64,000 nt of DNA from Chloroflexota bacterium (GTDB taxonomy: Bacteria; Chloroflexota; Dormibacteria; Dormibacterales; Dormibacteraceae): assembly GCA_005883575.1 (NCBI GenBank), contig VBFH01000025.1, positions 91,607 to 155,606 on the forward strand, in the 5' to 3' direction. Made by a program: the position numbers and the translations under genes. This document shows, piece by piece, positions 24,492 through 32,851 of the stretch (position 1 is the stretch's first letter; every line of letters begins with the position of its first letter). The notes beneath the pieces were generated by a model. It made no database searches. It saw nothing but the letters and a program-made list of their open reading frames with translations, and was not told the DNA's origin.

Positions 24492-26139
24492 AGAGACGCT
24501 TCGTCGCAACCTTTATGAGGCCTTCGACCCGGGACCCGGCTTTCCGAATCCCTTGCTTCTTTCGCGAACCATGGCCGCCCTCGAGGCGGCGGAGCCTGCG
24601 GCGGATCGCCGACCGTCGCGAGGAAGGAGCGGCTCGCCGCGACGCGGCATCGTGAGCCTGAGCCCGGCGGACACGACCGGCCGTCTGGTCGCGGCCGCAC
24701 TCGTCCTCCTCCTGCTGCTCGCTTCCGTAGGCGCGGTCCTGCTCATCCAGCACTACCTCCTGTCGCCGACGCCTGCTCGGTGGAGCGGCTGCGGAGGAAG
24801 CTTCCAATGCGCGTCGATAACGGTGCCGCTGGACTACTCCAACCGCAGCCCCGGCTCGATCGAGATCGCGACCATCCGCAAGCCCGCGACCGACTCATCG
24901 CACCGGATCGGATCGCTGATCCTGGACCCGGGTGGGCCGGGAATATCCGGGATCGACTATCTGCGTCAGGACTCCGTCTCCTACGAGAGCCTGAACAAGC
25001 GATTCGACCTGGTCGGCTTCGACCAGCGCGGGGTCGGGCGTAGCGCATCGGTGCGATGCCTGACCAACGCGCAGATCGATGCGCTCATCCAGGTCGACAC
25101 GGTGCTCGACGACCCGCGAGAGAAGCAGATCTACATCGAGGCGAGCACGAGCATGGCCCAGGCGTGCGAGCAGACGAGCGCCAGGCTTCTTCCATTCGTG
25201 GACACCGCCAGCGCTGCGCGCGACCTGGACGCGATCCGCGCCGCACTCGGTGACTCGAAGCTCACCTACCTGGGGTTCGGTTACGGATCGTTTCTCGGCG
25301 AGACCTACGCGCACCTCTTCCCCACTCACGTCCGCGCGCTCGTTTTCGACGGAGTCGCGGACCCGGCGCTCGGCGTTGGCGATGAGCTGCTCGCGCGCGC
25401 CATGGGCTTTGAGGCCAACCTGCAGGCATTCCTCGCCGACTGCCGCAGCATCGCGGTCTGTGCGTTCGGCCAGGCGGGTGACCCGGGACCCAGGTTGGCA
25501 GGGTTGATCCAGAAGCTCGACCAGAGCCCGTTGCCCGTCGGGCCGAGAAGCCTCGGCGGGCGGCTCGCCATCGCCGGCCTGATCGTCGGGCTCGATCCCC
25601 GCCGCTGGCGCGACCTGGACGGAGCGCTGAACGACGCCGCCAACGGCGACGGCCAAGCGCTGCTCGCGCTGGCGGACGTTGCCTACGGCCGACGCGCAGA
25701 TGGCTCGTATCTATATCTGCCGGAAGCTCAAACGGCGATCACCTGCGTGGACCAGGCGGTGCCGTCCGACCTGGCCTTCTACGACCAGCTCGGCCCGGCG
25801 CTGGTCAAGGCCTCTCCGATCTTTGGGCCGGCGTTTCAGTACGCCCCACTCGATTGCTCGCTGTGGCCGGTCAAGTCGAAGCGCACGGCTGGCGCTCTGA
25901 CGGCGACGGGCGCGCCTCCCATCCTGCTATTGGGCGGCACGCAAGACCCGTCCTGGCCGTACGCGTGGGCGCAAGCGGTGAACTCGCAGCTTGCAAGGTC
26001 CGTACTCCTCACGCGCAATGGTTATGGGTTCCTGTCGTATTTCCGCAGCCTGTGCGTAAGCCTGGCGGTGAACGCTTACCTCACCCAGCTCGCGCTTCCG
26101 CCTGCTGGCACCGTCTGTGCCTCCGACTACCCGGCGTAG
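24484..26139 (+). CDS. Membrane-anchored alpha/beta-hydrolase-fold protein, catalytic residues lost; candidate anti-sigma sensor
   Basis: This 551-residue protein has a cytoplasmic segment of about 65 residues, one transmembrane helix (about 66-92) and an outer domain of the tripeptidyl-aminopeptidase (SlpD/TAP) hydrolase family. Family landmarks are kept: LDPGGPGISG, GFDQRGVGRSA and a C-terminal Cys-containing segment. The nucleophile elbow, normally GFSYGT or GGSYGT, reads GFGYGS, so Ser is Gly266. The histidine of the GxGH motif is Phe516 (GYGF). The aspartate remains (GGTQDP, Asp488). It is therefore probably not an active hydrolase. The 8-base overlap with the sigma gene and the inside-helix-outside topology suggest that the N-terminus binds the sigma factor and the outer fold senses a ligand; that is inference. 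Confidence 0.85.
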   Translation: MAEETLRRNLYEAFDPGPGFPNPLLLSRTMAALEAAEPAADRRPSRGRSGSPRRGIVSLSPADTTGRLVAAALVLLLLLASVGAVLLIQHYLLSPTPARWSGCGGSFQCASITVPLDYSNRSPGSIEIATIRKPATDSSHRIGSLILDPGGPGISGIDYLRQDSVSYESLNKRFDLVGFDQRGVGRSASVRCLTNAQIDALIQVDTVLDDPREKQIYIEASTSMAQACEQTSARLLPFVDTASAARDLDAIRAALGDSKLTYLGFGYGSFLGETYAHLFPTHVRALVFDGVADPALGVGDELLARAMGFEANLQAFLADCRSIAVCAFGQAGDPGPRLAGLIQKLDQSPLPVGPRSLGGRLAIAGLIVGLDPRRWRDLDGALNDAANGDGQALLALADVAYGRRADGSYLYLPEAQTAITCVDQAVPSDLAFYDQLGPALVKASPIFGPAFQYAPLDCSLWPVKSKRTAGALTATGAPPILLLGGTQDPSWPYAWAQAVNSQLARSVLLTRNGYGFLSYFRSLCVSLAVNAYLTQLALPPAGTVCASDYPA

Positions 26140-26161
26140 GCTCGGTAACCTTCGTGGGGTG

Positions 26162-26398
26162 ATGCGGGCCGGGGAATTTCTCGTCCTGAAGAAAGTTGCC
26201 GACGATGCGCCGTCGGTGAGTTCGCGATCGGCACCATCGTCGGGCTCTCTCGGCGTGCATATCGGGTTTGGCGATCCGTGTGGCTTCGAGACGGGCGCCG
26301 ACTGGGACTGTCCATCACACATCGACGCGCCGGCGTCCCACGCGACCGTTTCGGTGGACGGTCGTCCGATCATGGAGAACGGCCGGTTTCTGGTCTGA
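26162..26398 (+). CDS. Possible small protein of unknown function
   Basis: This 78-residue ORF fills the gap between the pseudo-hydrolase and GrpB genes and ends 11 bases before the GrpB start. Third-position GC is lower than in the neighbours (roughly three quarters), and no ribosome-binding site is obvious. It contains two cysteines (DPCGF and WDCPSH). Either a real small gene or a chance ORF. Confidence 0.3.
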   Translation: MRAGEFLVLKKVADDAPSVSSRSAPSSGSLGVHIGFGDPCGFETGADWDCPSHIDAPASHATVSVDGRPIMENGRFLV

Positions 26399-26409
26399 CG
26401 GAGGAAGGA

Positions 26410-27192
26410 TTGGCGCGCAGGCCTGACGAGGTGGCGTTTGAGATCTGGCGTCGATTACGCCTGGCTCGCGGCGAGTCGGTCAACGTCATCGACCTCTACG
26501 AGCTGGTGGCGCGGCCCCGACGGCTCCGGCCGGAGGAACTGCCTGTCGAGGAGCGCCAGGCGCTCGGCGCGCGGGCGCTCGAGGTCATGTATCCGGGATT
26601 TGAGTTCGGGCCGAACAGCGGGCGGCCGGAGACCGAGCCCATCGTGCTCGCTCCATACGATCCGAACTGGCCCCTCGAGTTCGAAGCTTGGAGGCAGAAG
26701 CTGCTCTCAGCCCTGCCGAAAGCACCGAGCCGGATCGAGCACGTAGGATCCACGGCGGTGCCCGAAATGCCGGCCAAGCCCGTGGTCGACATCCAGGTCA
26801 GCGTTGGCGACCTCGAGGACGAGATGAGCTACGCGCCCGCGATCGAGTCTCTCGGTGTGCAGCTCAGAAGCCGCGACGAGGACCACCGCTACTTCCGGCC
26901 CTTCGCGGGCCGCCCCCGCGAGGTCCACATCCACGTTTGCCGAGCGGGAGGGGAATGGGAGGTGCGTCATCTGCTCTTTCGCGACTACCTGCGCGCGAGC
27001 CCGGACGCCAGGCGCGACTACCTGGAAGCCAAAGTGGCCGCCGCGGCGCGATGGCCCGACGACCGGATGGCCTACACCGACGCGAAGAGCGAGGTCATCG
27101 GCAAGCTGATGGACGAGGCTGAGCGGTGGCGGCTCAAGCGATCCTCAGACCGATCCCAAACGTCGCCCGATATCCGCTCGCGGTCGGCGTGA
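26410..27192 (+). CDS. GrpB (UPF0157) nucleotidyltransferase-fold protein
   Basis: The GrpB domain runs from about residue 78, with IVLAPYDPNWPLEFEA, RIEHVGSTAVPEMPAKPVVD (the GS-x-AV motif and metal Asp) and HIHVCRAGGEWE. About 75 extra N-terminal residues are present (EIWRRLRLARGESVNVIDLYELVARPR). The TTG at 26410 has the strong site GGAGGAAGGA directly upstream and is preferred over upstream in-frame ATG codons. The function of the family is poorly known. The last 59 bases overlap the dioxygenase gene on the other strand. Confidence 0.88.
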   Translation: MARRPDEVAFEIWRRLRLARGESVNVIDLYELVARPRRLRPEELPVEERQALGARALEVMYPGFEFGPNSGRPETEPIVLAPYDPNWPLEFEAWRQKLLSALPKAPSRIEHVGSTAVPEMPAKPVVDIQVSVGDLEDEMSYAPAIESLGVQLRSRDEDHRYFRPFAGRPREVHIHVCRAGGEWEVRHLLFRDYLRASPDARRDYLEAKVAAAARWPDDRMAYTDAKSEVIGKLMDEAERWRLKRSSDRSQTSPDIRSRSA

Positions 27193-27877
27193 GAGTCGCC
27201 AGAAGCATTGCGCCGCTGTTGCTGTTCGAGGTGTAGACCATGTCGGCCGCGTTCCGCGTGTCCCGGCTGCCTCGCGAGCTGTACGGCGACTGCTTGAAGA
27301 CCATATCCGAGATCGCGTCGTCGAAAAAGATCTGCGACGTGAACTCGAAGGTCTTGTGCGAACCAGTAAACGTCCGGACCTTGAAATGGATGTGGACCGC
27401 GCGGCCCTGGTACCAGCCTGGATAGATGGTCGCGAATGTGACGGCGCCGTTCGAATCCGTCACCTGGTACCCGCGCAGGAAGCGCTTGCCGACCGTGCTC
27501 TCAGCGCTGACGTCCGAATAGACACCGAGCGCGTCGCAGTGCCAGACGTCGACCTGCGCACCCTGGAGCGCCGTGCACGACGTTCCCACCCCGGCCACGT
27601 TGAGAGTGAGGGTCAGCGGCACACCCGGCCGCACCGATCCGTCGGATGGATCGACCCTGATATCGGATCTGTTCAGCCGGTCGTCGACGAAGTAAGGCCC
27701 CTCCGTCTCGGCAGGCGTGACGATACAGGCAGGCGTCGCCACCGGTGTGCCGGCTGCGGTGACCGAGGGGGATGAAGCCGGGGTCGTGCTGGATCGGGCA
27801 GACCCATCGGTGCACGCCGCGAGCACCATTCCGAGCCCGGCAAGCAGCATCCTGCGCCGTGAGAGGGTCGCGTTCAT
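27134..27877 (-). CDS. Intradiol ring-cleavage dioxygenase-like lipoprotein
   Basis: This 247-residue protein has an Arg-rich start, a signal peptide and lipobox VLAAC. The dioxygenase fold shows ETEGPYFVDD (first Tyr ligand), QGAQVDVWHCDALGVYSD, the second Tyr in IYPGWYQGRAVHIHFKV and the two His ligands (HIH). The iron site therefore looks complete. Exported members of this family occur in many soil bacteria; the substrate is unknown and no aromatic-degradation genes adjoin it. The ATG at 27877 has GGAG upstream. It overlaps GrpB tail to tail by 59 bases. Confidence 0.88.
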   Translation of the reverse strand: MNATLSRRRMLLAGLGMVLAACTDGSARSSTTPASSPSVTAAGTPVATPACIVTPAETEGPYFVDDRLNRSDIRVDPSDGSVRPGVPLTLTLNVAGVGTSCTALQGAQVDVWHCDALGVYSDVSAESTVGKRFLRGYQVTDSNGAVTFATIYPGWYQGRAVHIHFKVRTFTGSHKTFEFTSQIFFDDAISDMVFKQSPYSSRGSRDTRNAADMVYTSNSNSGAMLLATLTPTASGYRATFGIGLRIA

Positions 27878-28066
27878 AAGGGTCTCCAAGCTGCTCACGC
27901 GCTGAGTATCAGCTCCCAGTCTTGGAGTCTGCTCCGAGCCGGCTGAGCCCAACTTCACACGGCATTCCAAGGCCGTCTTGAGGTTCGTCGAAGAGGATTG
28001 CGCAGGGGCCTCGAGGGCACTCCACGTCCGGCAGGCAAGACAGAGTCCCGCATATGAGGGCGTTGC

Positions 28067-28870
28067 ATGATCAGCGATCACGCGGACGCGTACGTAGCCA
28101 AGGTCAGCGGCGAGCAGGTTCGTCGCTCCGAGCTCGGGACCAAGGCAGTCTGGTTCTTCCGTGCGCTGCTGTTGATCCCGTTCGTGCTCATGGGCCCTGA
28201 GGTCGTGTCGGCGATCGCGGGGCGACCGGACGGAATCGCCAACGTCTCGGCCTCGGTCGCCGACGTTCTCGGCACGTCGACGTTTTTGATCTTCATCATG
28301 ATGCTGGCCGTCACACCCGTCCACACGATCACCGGGTGGCGCTGGCACGTGATTCTTCGCCGCGACTACGGGATCGCGATGTTCGCGACGGCCGCAACCG
28401 ACCTGACGCTGGCCGCGACCACGACCGGCGACACGTTTCCGGGCACAGTGCTGACCCGTGTCGGCGGGCACACGTTTCTTGTCGCCGGGACACTGTCCAC
28501 CCTGCTGTTGGTCCCGCTCGTCGTGACGGCGAACCGCCGGGCCCAGCTGTGGCTTGGCCGGCACTGGAAGTCCGTGCAGCGGCTGACCTACGTCGTGTGG
28601 GGAACGATTTTGATTCACCTTTTCCTTCTGTTCGGTCTCGGCACCGTCTTCCTGTACGCCGTCGCCGTCAGCCTGCCGCTTGCTCTCATGCGTGTCCCGT
28701 GGGTGCGGCGCTGGTGGGATTCGGCCAGGCGGGCCGGCACCCACCGGACGCTTCGCATCGTCGCGGTGGTCGTGCTGATCGGGATCTTCGCCCTGGGCTA
28801 CGTCCCGCTGGCGCACGAGCTCGCGGACAAAGGAGCTGCCGCCTTCGTGCAGAACCCGGTCCGTGACTGA
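28067..28870 (+). CDS. Ferric reductase-like (MsrQ-type) membrane protein, haem ligands degenerate
   Basis: This 267-residue protein with about six transmembrane helices follows the MsrQ/YedZ pattern: LRRDYGIAMFATAATDLTL, then VPLVVTANRRAQLWLGRHWKSVQRLTY and WGTILIHLFLLF. Compared with MsrQ by eye, the first haem histidine is Asp (TD for LH) and the second is Gln (VQRLTY for LHRLVY), while the third (IHL) remains. It may therefore not bind haem in the usual way. No MsrP partner gene is present. It overlaps the next small membrane gene by 8 bases and starts a three-gene run. Confidence 0.75.
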   Translation: MISDHADAYVAKVSGEQVRRSELGTKAVWFFRALLLIPFVLMGPEVVSAIAGRPDGIANVSASVADVLGTSTFLIFIMMLAVTPVHTITGWRWHVILRRDYGIAMFATAATDLTLAATTTGDTFPGTVLTRVGGHTFLVAGTLSTLLLVPLVVTANRRAQLWLGRHWKSVQRLTYVVWGTILIHLFLLFGLGTVFLYAVAVSLPLALMRVPWVRRWWDSARRAGTHRTLRIVAVVVLIGIFALGYVPLAHELADKGAAAFVQNPVRD

Positions 28871-29159
28871 CCGCCCGGTGCGGCGGCGCCGCGCCAAACA
28901 ATGGATGGACGGAGTAACGACCGTGTGCGTGGTGGTCGCGGTCGCGATTGGCACCAGCCAGCTCGTGAAGGAGGGGCTGCAGGAGTTTCTCTACCGGCCG
29001 CCGGGCGTGGGCGCCTCGCCCTCGGAGACCGAGACGGCGGGCAGCCCCGCCGCGGCGCAGCCGCCCCAGGTCGCGGAGATCATCCCAGCCGCTCCCGCGG
29101 CGACGCCACGAACAATGCAGCGAAGCCGCCACCACCACCATGCCGCGCAATACCGCTAG
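28863..29159 (+). CDS. Small single-pass membrane protein with Pro/Ala-rich tail
   Basis: This 98-residue protein has a basic N-terminus (TDRPVRRRRAKQW), one hydrophobic helix (VTTVCVVVAVAIGTSQLV) and a Pro/Ala/Ser-rich tail ending in a run of four histidines. GTG start. It overlaps the genes on both sides (8 and 20 bases), which supports co-translation with them. Family not recognised. Confidence 0.6.
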   Translation: MTDRPVRRRRAKQWMDGVTTVCVVVAVAIGTSQLVKEGLQEFLYRPPGVGASPSETETAGSPAAAQPPQVAEIIPAAPAATPRTMQRSRHHHHAAQYR

Positions 29160-29625
29160 GTCCCGGGTCGGTGTCGCGCTGGTGGTCGCGCTCGGCTTCT
29201 ACGCGCTCAGTGACATTCTGCTTTGGCAGCGAATCTTCGAGGCGCACGACCTGTCGATGTTCGACCCTGAGTACCAGACCGGCCACGTCGCGATCCTGGT
29301 TGGGATGATGGCTCTGGGCGCCGTGCTCCTGCTCGATTCTGGTCTGTGGGCGCTGTGGTTTCAGGGCGCGCTCTACACGCTCGCGTTTGGAGGCGCCGAG
29401 GACATCCTCTACTACTGGCTCGATGGGAGACAGATACCGGGCGTTCTCCCATGGCTCGATCGCTCGCGCCTCATTTTCGTCCGGCCGCAACGTGGCGACG
29501 TCACCAGTCTCGAGCTCCTGGCGTCGGCGATCTTTTGGGTGATGGTGTGGGTCGGCCTGCTGGTCGTGCTCCCCAGGATTGCCCTGCCGCTGCGCCGCGG
29601 GGCTCGGTTAACCGCGAAACGCTGA
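29140..29625 (+). CDS. Four-helix membrane protein of unknown function
   Basis: This 161-residue protein has four predicted helices and an acidic-aromatic loop (GGAEDILYYWLDGRQIPGVLPWLDR). It overlaps the preceding small gene by 20 bases and the peptidase gene on the other strand by 18 bases. The Asp/Tyr-rich loop is conserved-looking, but I cannot name the family. Presumably it works with the MsrQ-like protein. Confidence 0.65.
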   Translation: MPRNTARSRVGVALVVALGFYALSDILLWQRIFEAHDLSMFDPEYQTGHVAILVGMMALGAVLLLDSGLWALWFQGALYTLAFGGAEDILYYWLDGRQIPGVLPWLDRSRLIFVRPQRGDVTSLELLASAIFWVMVWVGLLVVLPRIALPLRRGARLTAKR

Positions 29626-30870
29626 CGGTGAGCCAGGCGGGAGGTAAGGCGTCGGATCCACCGGCTTCTGGCCGATGCGGAGCTCGAAGTGGAGATGCGG
29701 CCCCGTCGAGTTGCCCGTCGATCCTTCGAGGCCGACAGCGGTGCCCTGGGTGATCGACTGGCCGACCTTCACCAGGGCCGTCGAGAGGTGGCCGTACAGC
29801 GTGTCGAATCCTCCCGCGTGCGCCACGACGACGTAGTTGCCGTAGCCGCTGCTGGAGCTGCCGACAAGCGCGACCACGCCGTCATCGGCAGCGAACACCG
29901 GCGATCCAAAGGGCTCCACCATATCGATCCCGGTGTGGAAGTGCGGATAGTTGCCGTACGGAGGCTCGAACCAGTACGTGGAGGGACCGAAAGACTGGGA
30001 GATCTGCGCGCTCGGCTCGGGCCAGATGAAGCGGTACTTGGTCGAGTGGCCGGCGCTGGGCGGAATCTGGCCGACGTTGTTCGACTGGAGCCAGAGCTGC
30101 AGCTGGGCCCACACCGCTTGCATGGCGGCGGCGATGATCGCGTCCTGCTGCTGCTGGAGCATGTCGGTCACGGCCTGCGCCAGCTGCGTGGACTGCATTT
30201 TCAGCCGCGCCAGCTCGTAGCGCGTTTGTGCGATCTTCAGCTCGAGCTGCGCCATCGACTTCTCCTGCTGCGCCTCCAGGGCACGCAGCTGCGCAAGCTG
30301 CGTGTCGAGCTGGTCGCGCTGAGTTATCTCCTCGTCGCGAGCGGCCTGCTCCAGCTCACGTAGTCTCTGAAGCTCGGCGAGGTCTTTTTCGAGCGACGAT
30401 TTGATCTCGGTGGCGCGTGAGCCGGCGACGTTGAGATCCGCGATCCGGGTGAACAGGTCGCTCAAGCTGCGTGACTGCGCGAGCACCACCAGGACAGAGC
30501 CGGGCGACTCGTAGACGGCGCGGGCCAGCTGCCGGAGCTGCGCGCGCTCGATTTCGATACGTGACGAGAGCAGGGTCTCCCGCATCTGCGCCTCCGCGAT
30601 CTGCCTGTCCAGGTCCGCGATCTTCGCCTCGACATCGGCGATCTTTGCCTGGACCTTCGTCTGCTGGGCGGCGTTGTCCTGGAGAGACTTCTGGAGCTGC
30701 TGCTGCGCCGCCATCGCATCGGCCAGGTTGCTCCCGAGCTGGGCTCGGATCTGGTTGATGATCGCCAGCTGCTCTTGCGGGTTGGGCGCCGCGCTGTCCG
30801 CCACGGCGCCGGTTCGGTCGGCGCTCAGGATGAGCAAGGCGAGCGCAACCGCGATCAGCGTGCGCCTCAC
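29608..30870 (-). CDS. EnvC-like M23 peptidase / murein hydrolase activator
   Basis: This 420-residue secreted protein has a signal peptide (1-25), a long coiled-coil region (about 32-245) and a C-terminal LytM/M23 domain with HTGIDM (His, Asp), YGHL and HLHFEL. The metal-site residues look complete, so it may be an active endopeptidase rather than only an activator. Such proteins are regulated by FtsEX through the coiled coil. Its start overlaps the ftsX stop by 4 bases, so the trio ftsE-ftsX-peptidase is one operon for septal wall hydrolysis. Confidence 0.92.
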   Translation of the reverse strand: MRRTLIAVALALLILSADRTGAVADSAAPNPQEQLAIINQIRAQLGSNLADAMAAQQQLQKSLQDNAAQQTKVQAKIADVEAKIADLDRQIAEAQMRETLLSSRIEIERAQLRQLARAVYESPGSVLVVLAQSRSLSDLFTRIADLNVAGSRATEIKSSLEKDLAELQRLRELEQAARDEEITQRDQLDTQLAQLRALEAQQEKSMAQLELKIAQTRYELARLKMQSTQLAQAVTDMLQQQQDAIIAAAMQAVWAQLQLWLQSNNVGQIPPSAGHSTKYRFIWPEPSAQISQSFGPSTYWFEPPYGNYPHFHTGIDMVEPFGSPVFAADDGVVALVGSSSSGYGNYVVVAHAGGFDTLYGHLSTALVKVGQSITQGTAVGLEGSTGNSTGPHLHFELRIGQKPVDPTPYLPPGSPSAFRG

Positions 30871-31814
30871 GACTCCATGTGCCTCCGCAGGGTCATCAGG
30901 GATGATCCGGAGCCGAGACTCAGGCCGGTCAGAAGTACGATCCCCGCCGCGACCGCGACGACCGCGGCGGTGACACCCGGAGCAAACTGCGTGAAGCTGC
31001 CGGACCCCAGGGCGATGGCCGCGCTGGCCAGCGCAAATGTGATCAGGCCCGCAACCGTGCCCGCCAGCGCGCCTGTGATCGCGCCCTCGATCACGAATGG
31101 GCCACGCACCATCCAGCGAGGCGCGCCTACCAGCTGCATGATCGTGATCTCGTCGCGCCGGGCGTGGATGGCCGCCTTGATGCTGTTCATCGTCACGGTG
31201 ATGGCGACGAATCCGAGCAGCCCCAGGAACGCGAGCCCCGCTACCGCGATGCCGAACAGAACCGCCTGCAGACGCTGATAGGCGCCCCGGTCGTAGGAAG
31301 TCGGTTGGACCGGATCGACGACACTCTCGTCGCGGACCAGGGCGTCGATCCCCGCGACGTCATCGATGCTCTTGGCCTGAACGTCGAGGCTCGCGGGAAA
31401 GGGGTTGCTTTCGGTCGAGCCCGCGAGCTCGGGCAGGCCGGGAATGCTCTTCGCCCGCGAAAGGGCGTCGTCCTTCGAGACGTAGACGACCCCGGCCACG
31501 CGAGGGTCTGCGGCGAGGCGCTTCCACAGCGCGGCTACGTCTTCCTGAGCGGCGTCATCGCGCAGATAGATGTGGAGGAGGGACGCCTGGCTGGCCTCGA
31601 TCTGCTCCAGGTTGTGAAGGGTGAACCCGGTCAGGCCGATCAGTCCTGACATCAAGAGCAGCAGCGTCATCGAGATGAGGGCAGGCGCCGTGCTGCCGAT
31701 GTTCCGCGCCCAGTTCCTGGCCGCGCCCTGAAAGAGATAGCGCACGAGATTCGCGGCCACGACTTGGATCAACCGTCGTCGTGGAAAGCGGCCTTTCACG
31801 ACAACGCCAGCCAC
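30867..31814 (-). CDS. ftsX: Cell division protein FtsX
   Basis: This 315-residue permease-like subunit of FtsEX has four transmembrane helices and a large outer loop between helices 1 and 2 (about 70-195) that contacts the peptidase. The C-terminal half shows the family pattern IHARRDEITIMQLVGAPRWMVRGPFVIEGA. It does not transport; it passes FtsE's ATP cycle to the wall hydrolase. It overlaps ftsE by 19 bases. Confidence 0.94.
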   Translation of the reverse strand: MAGVVVKGRFPRRRLIQVVAANLVRYLFQGAARNWARNIGSTAPALISMTLLLLMSGLIGLTGFTLHNLEQIEASQASLLHIYLRDDAAQEDVAALWKRLAADPRVAGVVYVSKDDALSRAKSIPGLPELAGSTESNPFPASLDVQAKSIDDVAGIDALVRDESVVDPVQPTSYDRGAYQRLQAVLFGIAVAGLAFLGLLGFVAITVTMNSIKAAIHARRDEITIMQLVGAPRWMVRGPFVIEGAITGALAGTVAGLITFALASAAIALGSGSFTQFAPGVTAAVVAVAAGIVLLTGLSLGSGSSLMTLRRHMES

Positions 31815-32527
31815 GCCATCCTCCCCGTCTGTCCCGCCGGCTGATCACGCACCAGGCGCCCACAAACCAGGGTCACCACACGGCGCTTGAGGCGGGTGAC
31901 GATCTCGACGTTGTGGGTGGCGACCAGGACCGCCGTGCCCCAGGCCGCGATGTCCTCGAACAGGTCCATGATCTCCCAGGCTGTGTCCTGGTCGAGGTTG
32001 CCGGTCGGTTCGTCGGCGATCAGCACCGGGGGCTGGGCGACGACCGCTCGCGCGATCGCCACGCGCTGCTGCTGACCGCCCGAGAGCTGGTGAGGAAAGG
32101 CCCTGCCCCGGTCACCCAGCCCCACCGCCTCCAGGGCGTCGAGCGCGCGGTCACGAGCCTCTTCGTCCGAAACGCGGAGGTCGCCCACCTGAAGTCCGAA
32201 GGCCACGTTCTCGAGCGCTGTCAGGCGGGGCAGGAGCTTGTAATCCTGGAAGACGACGCCGACGCGACGTCGGAGCTCGGCGATCCGCGACGTCTTCAGC
32301 TCGTGGGCTGCGATCCCGGCCACCGAGACCTGACCGCTGGTGGGCCGGATCTCCCGGTTGATCAGCCGCAGGAGCGTCGTCTTGCCGGACCCGCTGGGGC
32401 CGACGAGAAAGGTCAGCTCTCCCGCATGCAGGGCCAGGTCGACGCGATCGAGCGCAAGCCGGGACCCATAGGCGCGAGTTACCCCGGTGAGCTCAACGAT
32501 CGGGCGCAGTTCGACGGCTGGACGCAC
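31796..32527 (-). CDS. ftsE: Cell division ATP-binding protein FtsE
   Basis: This 243-residue ABC ATPase has Walker A GPSGSGKTT, Q-loop VFQDYKLLP, signature LSGGQQQRVAIARA, Walker B LIADEPTGNLD and the His switch ATHN. The short LLPRLTALENVAF segment is characteristic of FtsE. GTG start with GGAG nearby. First gene of the ftsEX-peptidase operon. Confidence 0.94.
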   Translation of the reverse strand: MRPAVELRPIVELTGVTRAYGSRLALDRVDLALHAGELTFLVGPSGSGKTTLLRLINREIRPTSGQVSVAGIAAHELKTSRIAELRRRVGVVFQDYKLLPRLTALENVAFGLQVGDLRVSDEEARDRALDALEAVGLGDRGRAFPHQLSGGQQQRVAIARAVVAQPPVLIADEPTGNLDQDTAWEIMDLFEDIAAWGTAVLVATHNVEIVTRLKRRVVTLVCGRLVRDQPAGQTGRMAWLALS

Positions 32528-32851
32528 TTCTCCGATTGCGGTAACGGAGAGTTCAGAGGAACCCTGCGATCATCGCGGCGTGCGCTTCAGGTCAGCGCCG
32601 GCGAGCTACCTTTCGAGCTCCGCGCGGACGTGATCCAGGACCTGATTGCGTTAACGCGGCGAGGGCTGACTACACGAAGCTTGGAGACGCATGCAGGCCC
32701 GCTCGGCATCTCATCCTGGAGATAGACGTGGCGCCAGCGCTGGTCGTTCCGGGCATCTCCGCGCCTGGCCCAGACCTGGGTCAAATGTCCCCTTGTGGTC
32801 CGCTATGGACTCACAAAGACTATGGACATTAGCCAACCGAACGGGATACCT
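32528..32851. other. Intergenic region between ftsE and the DUF2510-like gene
   Basis: This gap of 324 bases between divergent genes must hold both promoters, but I see no convincing -35/-10 pair. It carries the 20-base element at 32777-32796 and, just after it, two copies of CTATGGAC, one covering each of two candidate ATG codons upstream of 32852. Confidence 0.6.
32777..32796. promoter_or_regulatory. Repeated intergenic element, copy A
   Basis: TGGGTCAAATGTCCCCTTGT occurs here and, identically, at 62275-62294. Its first part is a quasi-palindrome (GGGNCANNTGNCCC). It lies 55 bases upstream of the DUF2510-like gene's start. An operator or shared promoter element is likely. Confidence 0.55.

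Noticed and set aside
27878..28954. N-terminal extension of the dioxygenase to 606 residues
   Set aside because: The extension is antisense to the MsrQ-like gene. The signal peptide and lipobox follow the ATG at 27877, which has a ribosome-binding site.
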